Source: Pseudomonas extremaustralis
GTDB lineage: Bacteria > Pseudomonadota > Gammaproteobacteria > Pseudomonadales > Pseudomonadaceae
Reading direction: 5' to 3'
DNA: 64,000 bases
Assembly (NCBI RefSeq): GCF_900102035.1
Contig: NZ_LT629689.1
Span: forward strand, 1,922,001 to 1,986,000
The notes under the pieces were generated by a model. The model made no database searches, had not been told where the DNA came from, and worked only from the letters and a program-made list of their open reading frames with translations. Position 1 is the first letter of the stretch. Each line of letters opens with the position of its first letter. Both the position numbers and the translations under genes were made by a program. This document shows, in pieces, positions 34,994-44,233 of the stretch.

Positions 34994-37900
34994 ATGGCCA
35001 GCGTCACCCCGCCGTACTTTTTCGATGAGTTCCTGCATACCGTCAAACGCAGGACCCCGACGCCGAGGGAGCGCGAACTCGGGTTTACCGTCAAGGATCT
35101 TGAATGGCTGCACACGCTGTATTACGCCACCGACGCAGCGCGTATGGACAGTACGACGCACGGCAAGCCCATGCGCGTGGAAAGGTTGCTGGTCAACCTT
35201 GCCGGCCAGCCCGCGCTGGCGCTGGCGGGTAGCTTCATGATGAGCCCGACGCCCGACGATGCCAAAGCCGTGCTCTACACCCCCTATGGCGGCCTGGAGC
35301 TGTTCGACAGCCACGCCGACCTGCTCGATAGCGTGGCCGAGCGCCTGAAGCAACCGCGCCAGCGCAGCGATTTGCTGCGGTTCTTGTCTATCGGCGAGCG
35401 GGACGCACTGCCGGTGGACGCGCAGTTGACCCTCACCACCGCCGTGATCCAGGGCGCGGTGATGCAGGACCAGGAGCACGCCATCCTGGCGGGGCAGCAC
35501 AAAAATGCCGTGGCGATGCTCGATGAGCTGCGCAAACTCCCCAGCCTGCGCCAGATGCTCGACACGTTGCTTGGAGTCATGGCGCGCCCGTATTTTCCCG
35601 GTCTGAATCAGGCCGACACCCGCGTGAATGCCTTCAGCCGTGCCTCGGCGGAAACACACAGCCAATCGGTCGGCTCGGAACCGTTACGCGACGCGTTGTT
35701 GCGTTTTTACGTGCAGCACGCCTGGCCAGCCGATCAAACCCATACGTTTGTCAACCTTGCCCATGACACCCGTGCGTTTACCCAGGAGCAATTGGCCGAC
35801 GACCAGCAGCGCTGGGACAACGTGATCGAACACACCAGCGGGATTCTCTCGACCCTCTTGAACAGCCTGCTGCAAACCTATTGGAATGAAGAATCCAACG
35901 GCCGCCAGTCACGCCTGCGCTTGTTCACACGGGGCCTGCGCGACAAGTTTCGCGCCGACCTGTTGCTCAAGCATCAAGCCACGATCCTGTCCACCGCAGA
36001 AAGCCAGACACTGCAGGCCCTGTTCCTTCCGGATCATGCCGCGCGCAGCGCTTTTGCCAGCCACCTGAACATCGAAAAGGTGCGGGCCCATGCCCCTTTC
36101 CAGCATCACGTCGACCTGGCCAGCACCTTGATGATGAGCAATGCCCACGCATACCTCTACACCCAATCGCGCGGTTTGCAGGTCCTCGAGAACCTCGATG
36201 ACCTGCGCGATACCCTGCTGAGCATGCTCAAGGCCGCCGGGCACGAAGATGAGTTGCTCAACTTCCTGTCCCTGGACGAACGCAGTGTGTTCATCGGCAT
36301 GGAGCACATACAGGTGACCGGCAAACCTATCGCTGGCGATGTGTTCCAGGAAATGGTCGAGGACATCATCGCCAAGCAGAGCGATAACCTGGAGCACGCC
36401 CTCGGGGTGTATCGACGCAGCGCCGGCGGGGTCAACCTGGCCGCCCTGCTCGACAGCGCCCTGGACGTGCGCAGCATGCTCGACAGCCGCCTGCAAGCGC
36501 TGGATGCCGGCGGACGCTGGAGCGTGCACCCCATCACCAGCGCCAGCGGCCGTCCGAGCACGGTCCAGGCAGAAAAAGCCAAGGATCACCTGCAACGCCT
36601 GCAAAGCGTCGAGGCGGCAATGGCGATGGAACGCAATAAACAACCGACCCTGCGAGACCTGGCAAGCCGTGCGCTGGACGCAGAACTGGCCCGCAACCGG
36701 TTGGACCTCTCGTCCGCCGACGTCTACATCAATACCTATGCCAGCCACGCCGACGAGCGCGAAGAGCGCCTGCCGCAACGGTCTTCGAGCATGGTCGAGC
36801 ACTTCATCGCTCGCCTGGCGCGGCAAGCCGAGGGCCTGACCGATAGCCCCCTGACCGGGCTCTACGGGCCGCGCCGCGAAGGCGCCGCCTACAAACTGCA
36901 CAATCTGGGCGCAAAACGCTTCAATGCGATCATCGAAACGATCCTGGCCACCTTTGCCGATCACGACCTGCATACGCTGCCGCAGGTGCTGCTGGACAAT
37001 AACCGCGCCAATCTGAGCCATGCCATGTTGCAGGGCCTCAGCGGTGAAGTGGCACTGCGGCGGCTGCATAAAAGCCTGTCGCCCGCCAATCTCGCGTTAC
37101 TCGACAGCGTTTTTCACGCCGATGCCATGACCCGTCTGAAGCGCTACGGCTTGAACGGGTTCATCCCGGATGCGTTTGGCCTGACCGTTGAAATCGGTAG
37201 CGAATCCGCGCCAGCGGCCCTGGCCCATTGTTTTGTAATCACCGAACGTGGCGGCCTGGACCCCGATCATTCGGGCGCGGCGCTGTTGTGGACACCCCGG
37301 CGCGGCTTTGAAGCCTTCACCTCGGTCAAGGTATTGCGCGAGGTCATCGAGCGACGTTTGCAAGATCCCCTGGAACGCCTGCCCCTGATAGAGAACCTGC
37401 CGGTCTCCAAGCGCGTGCCTCATCAAGCTTTTCATCTGGGGCCGCTACGCCGCATCGACGAGCATCTGCTGCATGACCGCCAACAGACCCACAGTGACTT
37501 CACTCGGGATGAAATTGACTCCCTACGCTCGATGAAACTCGACGCCAGCCGCTTTCAGGACTGCATGGACAACCTGATCCGCCGCGCACCGCCGACCAAC
37601 CTGCAGCGCGACATTGCCCTGGCGCGCGCCATGATCCATCAGCAAGCGCTGCCGGTATGGCTGGGCATGGCGCGGCCCCATGAGCAAATCCTGCATGCCG
37701 AGCTGCTTGAGCAGTACCGCATCAACGCCCTCCAGGAGCAGGACTATCTGCACAGCATCACGCCCCTGCGCGAGCAGGTCATGAGCAGCCTCTCGACCTT
37801 GCTCGACGCACGCTTCCCCGGCCAACTGAGCAACCCGGATCACGTGCTGATCCCCGGCCGCCTGGACCTGCAAGGCAACATCCAGACCCTGACCGAATTT

Positions 37901-40156
37901 GCCCTGCGGCACTTGCCCGGGCTGCGCGCCGACGACATCCGCCCACGCTCGCGAACCGCCACGCCGCTGCCAGCCACACTGGACGGCGCCGCCGTGGTGC
38001 AACTGGTTCGCCAGTTGGACCTGAAAAGCCTCTACCAGAAACGCCTCGCCACCCATCTCGAGGGCCAGACCGAAGACAGCCGCGAGCGTCGCCGATTGTT
38101 CTGTCGGCAGTTGCCCTGGCAAGTGCTGCAATACGCCCACGAACAAACACTGCAGGAACGACTGTCGGCGTCGGCCTGGGGCTTGATCCAGCAAGTCTTC
38201 GATATGCCTGACGCCCTGGCCCGCGCGGCGGTGCCGGGCGCAACGGCGATCATTCGCCCGCTCGAACTGATCGCCACCCCCGGCGCCTCGCAGGCCTTGG
38301 CCCTGGGCTGCTACCTGATAGACGCGCAGCCCGAAGGCGCCGGGCCGCTGGTGCTGTTTGCGCCCTACAGCCCCCAGCATTTACTCAAGGAATATGCGAA
38401 CGAAGAGGCATTCATCAAAGCGTTCACCACCCCCGGCTCCCTCCAGGACTGGGTCGTAGAGCGGTTACCGGCCGCCCATCAAGCCACCTACCGCAACTTG
38501 CTGCGCCAACAGTGGAGCCGAGGACTGTCGGAAATCCGGCTCGGTCTGTCGCCCATCACCGGCAACCTGTTGAACCGGCTGTTCAAGGACAACAGCACAA
38601 TGCTGCAACAGATGTTGGGTTGCCAGTTTTCGCCATCGGGCCAGGCACAATGGGATGCCGTGACCAGCCTGCTGATCCAGGAGATCCCCAAAGGCTTGCA
38701 GTTCATGGCCGGTAAACTGGCGTTCCCGCTGGTGGTATGGCGCAGCTACCAACTGTTCCAGACCTCCGCTGAAGACCTGCAGCAACACCGCTGGCAACAC
38801 GCGCTCAAAACCTTTGCCGGCGGCGTGGCCGAATTGGCGTCCTTGCGCCAGGAACTGGACCAACTGTTCCCTCAGGATACGGCGCCGCCGGAGCCCGTCC
38901 CTTTGGAACAATGGCTGCAAGCCCCCGTGCCAGAAGCGCCGAGCCTGGCCGAACTGGATCTGACCGCCCCAGCACGCACGCAGTTACAAACGTTTGAACA
39001 CCACGAAGTGGCCTTGGAAGACCTGGAAAAACGCGCACCAACCCGCCCTTATCAAAATAAGACTGGTACCGGGCATTTCGTACCGCTGGACGGCAAGGTG
39101 TACCCGGTGAAACAAGCCGGTGAACACTGGCGCCTGAGCACCGGCGAGCGGCACGGACCCTATGTACAGTGCAATGCCCAGGGCCAGTGGACGCTGGACC
39201 TCGACCGGCATCAGCCGCGCTATGGCAAAACGTTGAGTCGCTACGCTGGGCGGTCTCATACCCCATCCGCCGTGCGCGAGAGCATCAATATCGAAGCGGT
39301 GGGCATCCGGGAAATCGCGGCGTTATCCAGTTGGAAAGCGCAGTGCATAGATGAGGCGCTCAATGTTGCGACGTACTATGCGGTCAACTGTAAACGCAAC
39401 CTGCTCCACTTCGTGGAGCGTCTGGATCCCGGCAGCCGGCTCGGGCAGTTTTTCAGTGAGTTGTTCGGCATCGTCACGATGACACCCGACCAGGTGCGAA
39501 GAGTCGAGCGGCGAATCGACGAGTTGCTCGATGAGCTGACCAACCACACCCTGACCGGCCCCCACTCACAACGCTTTGTCAGCGGCACCCATCGCTACAG
39601 CCCGCAAAGCACATTCGCGTTCGTACTGCCCGACGACCCCGACAACCGAATCTACTTGCTGGACCGCTTTTTCGATCCGCCCATGGACATTTATCAGAAC
39701 CGCTTGAGCACGCCGTTCAACATCTGCGCCCATGCCCGGGCGACGGTGTTGATCCACGAGATCACGCACATCAAGTCCCTGACCGAAGACCTCGCCTACC
39801 TGGACAGCATGCGGCCGTTCCACGACCTGATAAACGTGGACATCCGCGGTGCGCGGCTGATGCAGACCGACCTTGCCAACTTGCGCGACACCGCGCTGTC
39901 GACCTTGACGCCAGCCACGCTGCTGTTCAAGACCTGGGATGAATTCAGCCATCAATGGGAGGATTTCGGCCGACATCGCTCGACCTCGTCGCAAAAGAGC
40001 AAAGTCCTTGGCACCACGGGCGGGCGCACACTCGACGACGCGCGGGAAATCTTCATGAGCAACGCGGACAAACGTATAGACACGATTCTGGCCAATGCCG
40101 ACTCGGTGACTTACATGATCAGTCAGCTCGGTCGAGAACTGGATGCGGGCGCCTGA
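34994..40156 (+). CDS. Giant dermonecrotic-toxin-like protein with C-terminal HExxH motif
   Basis: 1720 residues from ATG 34994 (GGAGAG upstream). There is no signal peptide. It resembles the large Pseudomonas proteins with dermonecrotic-toxin N-terminal-type domains (DUF6543 group). A module recurs four times: LYTPYGGLELFDS (about 35271), LYTQSRGLQVLEN (36149), LWTPRRGFEAFTS (37280) and LFAPYSPQHLLKE (38347). Each is followed by a segment like LLRFLSIGERDAL. The last 300 residues are different and contain VLIHEITHIKSL (H1588, E1589, H1592), a zinc-metallopeptidase motif, suggesting the catalytic tip. The stop is followed by an untouched 186-base gap. Delivery route and target are unknown; no secretion or immunity gene is adjacent. 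Family assignment is by resemblance only. Confidence 0.78.
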   Translation: MASVTPPYFFDEFLHTVKRRTPTPRERELGFTVKDLEWLHTLYYATDAARMDSTTHGKPMRVERLLVNLAGQPALALAGSFMMSPTPDDAKAVLYTPYGGLELFDSHADLLDSVAERLKQPRQRSDLLRFLSIGERDALPVDAQLTLTTAVIQGAVMQDQEHAILAGQHKNAVAMLDELRKLPSLRQMLDTLLGVMARPYFPGLNQADTRVNAFSRASAETHSQSVGSEPLRDALLRFYVQHAWPADQTHTFVNLAHDTRAFTQEQLADDQQRWDNVIEHTSGILSTLLNSLLQTYWNEESNGRQSRLRLFTRGLRDKFRADLLLKHQATILSTAESQTLQALFLPDHAARSAFASHLNIEKVRAHAPFQHHVDLASTLMMSNAHAYLYTQSRGLQVLENLDDLRDTLLSMLKAAGHEDELLNFLSLDERSVFIGMEHIQVTGKPIAGDVFQEMVEDIIAKQSDNLEHALGVYRRSAGGVNLAALLDSALDVRSMLDSRLQALDAGGRWSVHPITSASGRPSTVQAEKAKDHLQRLQSVEAAMAMERNKQPTLRDLASRALDAELARNRLDLSSADVYINTYASHADEREERLPQRSSSMVEHFIARLARQAEGLTDSPLTGLYGPRREGAAYKLHNLGAKRFNAIIETILATFADHDLHTLPQVLLDNNRANLSHAMLQGLSGEVALRRLHKSLSPANLALLDSVFHADAMTRLKRYGLNGFIPDAFGLTVEIGSESAPAALAHCFVITERGGLDPDHSGAALLWTPRRGFEAFTSVKVLREVIERRLQDPLERLPLIENLPVSKRVPHQAFHLGPLRRIDEHLLHDRQQTHSDFTRDEIDSLRSMKLDASRFQDCMDNLIRRAPPTNLQRDIALARAMIHQQALPVWLGMARPHEQILHAELLEQYRINALQEQDYLHSITPLREQVMSSLSTLLDARFPGQLSNPDHVLIPGRLDLQGNIQTLTEFALRHLPGLRADDIRPRSRTATPLPATLDGAAVVQLVRQLDLKSLYQKRLATHLEGQTEDSRERRRLFCRQLPWQVLQYAHEQTLQERLSASAWGLIQQVFDMPDALARAAVPGATAIIRPLELIATPGASQALALGCYLIDAQPEGAGPLVLFAPYSPQHLLKEYANEEAFIKAFTTPGSLQDWVVERLPAAHQATYRNLLRQQWSRGLSEIRLGLSPITGNLLNRLFKDNSTMLQQMLGCQFSPSGQAQWDAVTSLLIQEIPKGLQFMAGKLAFPLVVWRSYQLFQTSAEDLQQHRWQHALKTFAGGVAELASLRQELDQLFPQDTAPPEPVPLEQWLQAPVPEAPSLAELDLTAPARTQLQTFEHHEVALEDLEKRAPTRPYQNKTGTGHFVPLDGKVYPVKQAGEHWRLSTGERHGPYVQCNAQGQWTLDLDRHQPRYGKTLSRYAGRSHTPSAVRESINIEAVGIREIAALSSWKAQCIDEALNVATYYAVNCKRNLLHFVERLDPGSRLGQFFSELFGIVTMTPDQVRRVERRIDELLDELTNHTLTGPHSQRFVSGTHRYSPQSTFAFVLPDDPDNRIYLLDRFFDPPMDIYQNRLSTPFNICAHARATVLIHEITHIKSLTEDLAYLDSMRPFHDLINVDIRGARLMQTDLANLRDTALSTLTPATLLFKTWDEFSHQWEDFGRHRSTSSQKSKVLGTTGGRTLDDAREIFMSNADKRIDTILANADSVTYMISQLGRELDAGA

Positions 40157-40319
40157 GCAACGCGGCGGTTGCACACGGAGCGACTAAGGATTTCTTCAGC
40201 ATTTCGTATTCCGCTGTGGGATTGTTCGGAGTTTTTAGGTAATACCTGACGGGAATGACTGCCAATTGATGTTCAATCGCCATGACGGCTGTTCTCGCCA
40301 CCGGCCCCGGGAGGTTAGA

Positions 40320-40346
40320 ATGTGCGAAATCAGGATGAGTAAATGA
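40320..40346 (+). other. Mini-ORF overlapping the fecR start
   Basis: An ATG with an excellent GGGAGG ribosome site (spacing five) opens an 8-codon ORF, MCEIRMSK, whose TGA overlaps the ATG of the FecR gene (AAATGA). It may couple translation of fecR or be a chance remnant of a lost upstream gene such as a sigma factor. Confidence 0.35.
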
Positions 40347-41338
40347 GCGAAAAGTCCCTTTCAGAAGCCGAATATGACGCGATCACCGACGCTGCGGCGC
40401 ATTGGTGTATGCGCTTGCATGCGAGTGATTGCACTGCGGGCGAACGTCAGGCTTTCGCGCAGTGGCACGATTCAGACCCGCTGCACGCCTTCGAATATGC
40501 GGCCATGCTCGAAATCTGGGACGTCGCCGACCACCTGCCGCGCAACGCAACCCCGCCGGTGGTGGTGCCCTTCAAACCCCGCAGCCGGGCGCGCCGTTAC
40601 GCAGTAGCCGCGGCGATTTGCCTCGCCGCGCTGCCCCTGGCGGCGTTTACCGGTTGGGAAGCCGGCTGGCTGCCGAGTTCCTACGAACGCTTCCAGGCCG
40701 CCGATGGCTTACGCCAGGTGACCCTGAGCGATGGCAGCCAGGTGGAACTCAACCTGGGCACCGAGCTGGTCTACAGCCACTACAAAGACCAGCGCCGGGT
40801 CACGCTGAAAAAGGGCGAAGCGTTCTTCAACGTCAGCCATGACAGCGCCCACCCGTTTATCGTGCGGGCCGGCGAAGGCCAGGTACGGGTCACGGGCACC
40901 CAGTTCAACGTGTGGAAGTACGAAGACCAGGTGCGGGTGATGTTGCTCGAAGGCTCGGTGCAGATTGCCAGCGACCCGGTGCACGGCAGCGTGCCCCTGA
41001 GCCCCGGCATGCAGGCCAGCTATCAACAGGGCGACGCCACGCCCCACGTACGCGCGATCATGCCCGATGACACCGCCCTGGCCTGGCGCCAGGGCAAGCT
41101 GATCCTCGACAACCTGGCCCTGGCCGATGCGTTGCCGCTGATCAACCGCTACCTGAGCAAACCGGTGATGCTGGCGGACGCCAACACCGGGGCGATTCGT
41201 ATCGGCGGCATCTACGATATCCACGAAGTCGACAACCTCATTCCCTCCCTGCCCAAGGTATTGCCGGTCTACCTGACCCAGAACCAGGACGGCAACCCCG
41301 TACTCAACGCCATCCCCCGTAAAGCGCCCAAAGGCTAA
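40343..41338 (+). CDS. FecR-family anti-sigma regulator, orphan
   Basis: 331 residues. The N-terminal DUF4880-type sigma-binding domain (about 8-68, WCMRLHASDCTAGERQAFAQW) is followed by one TM segment (about 88-107, RYAVAAAICLAALPLAAFTG). The periplasmic FecR domain is at about 115-215 (VTLSDGSQVELNLGTELVY, GEAFFNVSHD, VTGTQFNVW) and an STN-like C-terminal region follows. Such proteins relay a TonB-receptor signal to an ECF sigma factor. Neither a FecI-type sigma gene nor a receptor gene is adjacent: upstream is the giant toxin-like gene, downstream a terminator then fapA. It may control a remote sigma factor or be a relic. Confidence 0.87.
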   Translation: MSEKSLSEAEYDAITDAAAHWCMRLHASDCTAGERQAFAQWHDSDPLHAFEYAAMLEIWDVADHLPRNATPPVVVPFKPRSRARRYAVAAAICLAALPLAAFTGWEAGWLPSSYERFQAADGLRQVTLSDGSQVELNLGTELVYSHYKDQRRVTLKKGEAFFNVSHDSAHPFIVRAGEGQVRVTGTQFNVWKYEDQVRVMLLEGSVQIASDPVHGSVPLSPGMQASYQQGDATPHVRAIMPDDTALAWRQGKLILDNLALADALPLINRYLSKPVMLADANTGAIRIGGIYDIHEVDNLIPSLPKVLPVYLTQNQDGNPVLNAIPRKAPKG

Positions 41339-41365
41339 GCCCGACCGCCAGGCTCGGGCTTTTTT
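41338..41365 (+). terminator. Terminator of fecR
   Basis: AGCCCGA - CCGCCAGGC - TCGGGCT followed by TTTTT starts at the last base of the fecR stop codon (41338). It separates fecR transcription from the fap operon. Confidence 0.85.
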
Positions 41366-41516
41366 GCGCCTGTTGTGTCCATTTTTTTTACAGCTCGCTC
41401 CCCTGAACGGCCCGCCCTGAGCGGTGTCATCGTTTTGTCATGCACGGTGTTACAGCACTGATACAACCAGGTGAAGCGATTGTGCAATGGCTGAATAGGT
41501 ACCGCCGCGAGGCGGA

Positions 41517-41536
41517 CTGTTTCACCCTTGAAACAG
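41517..41536. promoter_or_regulatory. Perfect dyad upstream of fapA, candidate activator site
   Basis: CTGTTTCA - CCCT - TGAAACAG is a perfect 8-bp inverted repeat. It lies 63 bases upstream of the -24 element proposed for fapA. Its position and symmetry suit binding of a sigma-54 activator dimer, perhaps the one encoded at 46480. A second GC-rich dyad (CCGCC-GCGA-GGCGG) lies just upstream at about 41502-41515. Confidence 0.5.
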
Positions 41537-41598
41537 CGCTGGTATCGCCTTGCCCCGCCATAACGATAAGCCCCTGAATAACCACGACAAATTAAAAG

Positions 41599-41613
41599 CG
41601 GCACGGCTTCTGC
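41599..41613 (+). promoter_or_regulatory. Sigma-54 promoter of the fap operon
   Basis: CGGCACG-GCTT-CTGC matches the -24/-12 consensus TGGCACG-N4-TTGC except for two outer bases. GG at 41600-41601 and GC at 41612-41613 have the obligatory ten bases between them. It lies 54 bases before the fapA start. The remaining part of the 329-base gap 41339-41667 holds the fecR terminator and the upstream dyads. Confidence 0.65.
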
Positions 41614-41667
41614 TCTATCCCTGACAGCGCTGTTTAGGGTCAGCGCGAAGAAAAAAGGAATAGTGCC

Positions 41668-42117
41668 GTGGTCACTCACACTCAAGGTTCATTGAACCTG
41701 CTCCTGATCAGCTGCGTACTCAGTACCAGCCTGAGCCTGCCAGCGCTTGCGGCAGGTGACGGTGAGATCGTGATTGAACGGGCTGTCCGTGGCCATATGT
41801 ATGGTCGCACTTCTGGTTCCGACCCAAGCCCCACCACCGCCAATACCAACCCCTCTGCGCTGATCCTGCGGGCGTCGAACACCGAACTGAACGACAACGA
41901 TATCGCCAGGATCGCCAGCGGCACCGGCATCACACGCACCGTTCTGCCTGGCGGCAACCTTCCCGGATTTGACAACAACGGCGCCGGTCTCGGCCTGGGT
42001 GCGGGCAGTGCAGCCAGCCACAGTGGTGGCAGCAGCATCTCGAATACGATCAATGGCGCACTCTCCAGCGGCCTCGCCCCGCTGAACAACGTCAGCAGCA
42101 TGGTAGGAGGACATTGA
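41668..42117 (+). CDS. fapA: Functional amyloid chaperone-like protein FapA
   Basis: 149 residues, GTG start at 41668 with an AAGGAA site. A signal peptide ends near LSLPALA (about residue 28). The mature part is Gly/Ser/Asn-rich (GNLPGFDNNGAGLGLGAGSA) without recognised domains. Position as first gene of the fapABCDEF order, length and composition identify it. FapA is a periplasmic accessory protein that influences FapB/FapC balance in the fibrils. The stop is one base from the fapB start. Confidence 0.85.
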   Translation: MVTHTQGSLNLLLISCVLSTSLSLPALAAGDGEIVIERAVRGHMYGRTSGSDPSPTTANTNPSALILRASNTELNDNDIARIASGTGITRTVLPGGNLPGFDNNGAGLGLGAGSAASHSGGSSISNTINGALSSGLAPLNNVSSMVGGH

Positions 42118-42118
42118 G

Positions 42119-42682
42119 ATGAACCATTCCTGGATGCTGCTTGCCGTGTTCGGTTGCGCCGCCGCGATGGCCGACAGCGATAACAACGCGACGGTCAATA
42201 ACTCAGGCACCCACTACAACGGCGTGGTCACGATCAACCAGGCCGCCGGCGACCAGCAGCAACTGAGCAACAACGTGGTCATCGCGGTAGGCCGCAACGC
42301 CCAGGCGCATATCGCCGTCACCCAGAAAAACAGCGGCGCTCCCGCCGACCGCTCGCTGAACGCCAAGGCGAGCATCCAAGGCAACTCATTCAGCAATGGC
42401 AACGGTGTACTGAGCGTCAATCAGTCGGCCGGGGCCCAGAACCAATCGATCAATGCCGTGCGAATCAGCATCAATGCCGGTCCGCAAAGCATCGATGACA
42501 GCATCATGTCGCAACAGACCGTTGCGCTTGCAACAGACTCAGGGTCGACCCCTACCACTGGCAGCCGCCAAGTCGTTACCAGCGACCAGGCCTTCACCGG
42601 CAGCCGTGGAGTGGTACAGGTCACCCAGAGCGCCGGGGTGGGGAACCGAGTGGCTAACACCCTGAACCTACGACTCAACTGA
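42119..42682 (+). CDS. fapB: Minor functional amyloid subunit FapB
   Basis: 187 residues with signal peptide MNHSWMLLAVFGCAAAMA. Three imperfect amyloid repeats contain the pattern NNSGTHYNGVVTINQAAGDQ, then GNSFSNGNGVLSVNQSAGAQ, and GSRGVVQVTQSAGVGNRVAN. FapB is thought to nucleate FapC fibres at the cell surface. The Asn/Gln-Gly-Val strand signature matches FapC and marks the pair as fibre subunits. Confidence 0.88.
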   Translation: MNHSWMLLAVFGCAAAMADSDNNATVNNSGTHYNGVVTINQAAGDQQQLSNNVVIAVGRNAQAHIAVTQKNSGAPADRSLNAKASIQGNSFSNGNGVLSVNQSAGAQNQSINAVRISINAGPQSIDDSIMSQQTVALATDSGSTPTTGSRQVVTSDQAFTGSRGVVQVTQSAGVGNRVANTLNLRLN

Positions 42683-42748
42683 AGGAGCTGAGTCGACCGC
42701 AGGACCGTACCAACACTTAACCAACTAATAGAAGCAAGGAGATACACC

Positions 42749-43456
42749 ATGAAACCTACAATGGCTCTTAAACCACTGGCTTTCGCTCTCGCTGCTCTCA
42801 TGGCTGTTGCTGCTCAAGCGAGTCCACCTAGCTATCATCCACAACCGCCAACTGTCGCTGCTGCGGCAGCCAATGACGGTCAAAGCAACCATGGCAACGT
42901 GGTGATCAATGACAAAACCGAAAACAACGCGTCGGCCAATGAGTCGTACAACCACAGCAGTGGCGTAGCCAACGGCAACGTTCTCAGCGGTGACAACAAC
43001 CAAGGCAAAAACGACGTAGTCGTTCAGTCCGCCGATGCTGATTTCGTGTTCGCCTCCGTGAACTCCGCACAATCGAACACCGGTAACCTGGTGATCAACA
43101 GCGGCACCAAAAACAATGCTTCCCTCAACGATAGCGGTAACAACGCTTCGGGCATCATTCAGTTGAACGCTGCCGCGGGCACTTCCAACCAAGCCAGCAA
43201 CAGCACTGTCGTTCAGTCGAACAAAGCGGGTAACGGCGGCCTGGCAACCGTCAATGGCACGCAGGAAGTATCCAGCAACCTGACCCTCAACATCGCCGCC
43301 AGCGGCCATGGCTGGAGCACCAAGCCTGTCGTCAACAACGCCAGCGTGAACAGCTCGATGAACTACAGCTCCGGGGTGTCGAACTCCAACGTTCTGTCGG
43401 GTAGCAACAACCAAGGTCAGAACAACGTAGTCGTGCAATCCACCACTCGCTTCTGA
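42749..43456 (+). CDS. fapC: Major functional amyloid subunit FapC
   Basis: 235 residues. A signal peptide ends at AVAAQA (about residue 25). Imperfect repeats begin NVVINDKTENNASANESYNH and end in blocks such as GNVLSGDNNQGKNDVVVQS and SNVLSGSNNQGQNNVVVQS, separated by variable linkers. This is the main fibre subunit of Pseudomonas functional amyloid, stabilising biofilm matrix. The linkers are short, so the protein is compact compared with some relatives. An AAGGAG site precedes ATG 42749. A strong terminator directly after the stop (43466) would let fapC outnumber the downstream genes. Confidence 0.92.
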   Translation: MKPTMALKPLAFALAALMAVAAQASPPSYHPQPPTVAAAAANDGQSNHGNVVINDKTENNASANESYNHSSGVANGNVLSGDNNQGKNDVVVQSADADFVFASVNSAQSNTGNLVINSGTKNNASLNDSGNNASGIIQLNAAAGTSNQASNSTVVQSNKAGNGGLATVNGTQEVSSNLTLNIAASGHGWSTKPVVNNASVNSSMNYSSGVSNSNVLSGSNNQGQNNVVVQSTTRF

Positions 43457-43465
43457 TCCTGACGA

Positions 43466-43490
43466 GGGCCTTGGCAACAAGGCCCTTTTT
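43466..43490 (+). terminator. Intra-operon terminator between fapC and fapD
   Basis: GGGCCTT - GGCAAC - AAGGCCC followed by TTTTT begins nine bases after the fapC stop and ends 30 bases before fapD. It is a standard rho-independent structure. It likely lets only part of the transcripts continue into fapDEF. Confidence 0.8.
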
Positions 43491-43519
43491 CATTCCCGTG
43501 TCCAACAGGTCATACGATC

Positions 43520-44197
43520 ATGCGCCTCGTTGCCGCCTTCCTTCTGTTAGCACTCACCGGCCCGACCTGGGCAGCGCAAATGGGCGTGGTCATGCCCGGT
43601 GGTGGGTTGATCTATAAAAAGGTCGAAAGCATTCGCGAGCGCAAGTTTTCCAACCTGGTGGAACAGAAAACCGATTTCAGCTGTGGCGCCGCCGCGCTGG
43701 CGATCATCATGCGTCAAGCGTATTGGATGGATGTGGACGAAGACCACGTCATCAAGGGCATGCTGGTTAACGCCGACCAGGACCTGGTACGTACCCAGGG
43801 CTTCTCGATGCTCGACATGAAGCGCTACCTGGAAAGCATCGGCATGCGGGCCAAGGGTTATCGCATCACGCCGGAAGTCCTGATCACCGTGAAAGTACCC
43901 GTTGTGGTACTGCTGGAGATCCGCGGCTACAAGCACTTTGTCGTGTTGCAGCGCGCCGACAAGGACTGGGTCTATATCGGTGACCCTGTGCTGGGCCACA
44001 AGCGTTATACAAAGGACGATTTCATCAAGGGCTGGAACGGCATTGTGTTTGCCGTATTGGGTGAAGGCTACGACAAGGCCAACGCCCTGCTCTCGCCGCC
44101 CGCGCCGTTGACCGCCAAAGACAAACTGAACGAGTTCAGCCCGGTGCGCGACAGCGAACTGATGGATTTCGGTTTCATCCAAAGCGACTTCTTCTAG
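43520..44197 (+). CDS. fapD: Fap system C39-like cysteine peptidase FapD
   Basis: 225 residues, signal peptide to about MRLVAAFLLLALTGPTWAA. The C39 peptidase triad is visible: C55 (TDFSCGAAALAI), H139 (GYKHFVVLQ) and D155 (IGDPVLGH). FapD is needed for Fap secretion or fibre assembly, presumably by cleaving a Fap component in the periplasm. It lies after the fapC terminator and 36 bases before fapE. Confidence 0.9.
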   Translation: MRLVAAFLLLALTGPTWAAQMGVVMPGGGLIYKKVESIRERKFSNLVEQKTDFSCGAAALAIIMRQAYWMDVDEDHVIKGMLVNADQDLVRTQGFSMLDMKRYLESIGMRAKGYRITPEVLITVKVPVVVLLEIRGYKHFVVLQRADKDWVYIGDPVLGHKRYTKDDFIKGWNGIVFAVLGEGYDKANALLSPPAPLTAKDKLNEFSPVRDSELMDFGFIQSDFF

Positions 44198-44233
44198 AAG
44201 CGCACAAGGAGCAGGACGCTCCAGGAGCACACG

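Noticed and set aside
41540..41556. TGGTATCGCCTTGC as a sigma-54 promoter for fapA
   Set aside because: Only nine bases separate GG and GC instead of ten; the element at 41599-41613 has the correct spacing and a better -24 half.
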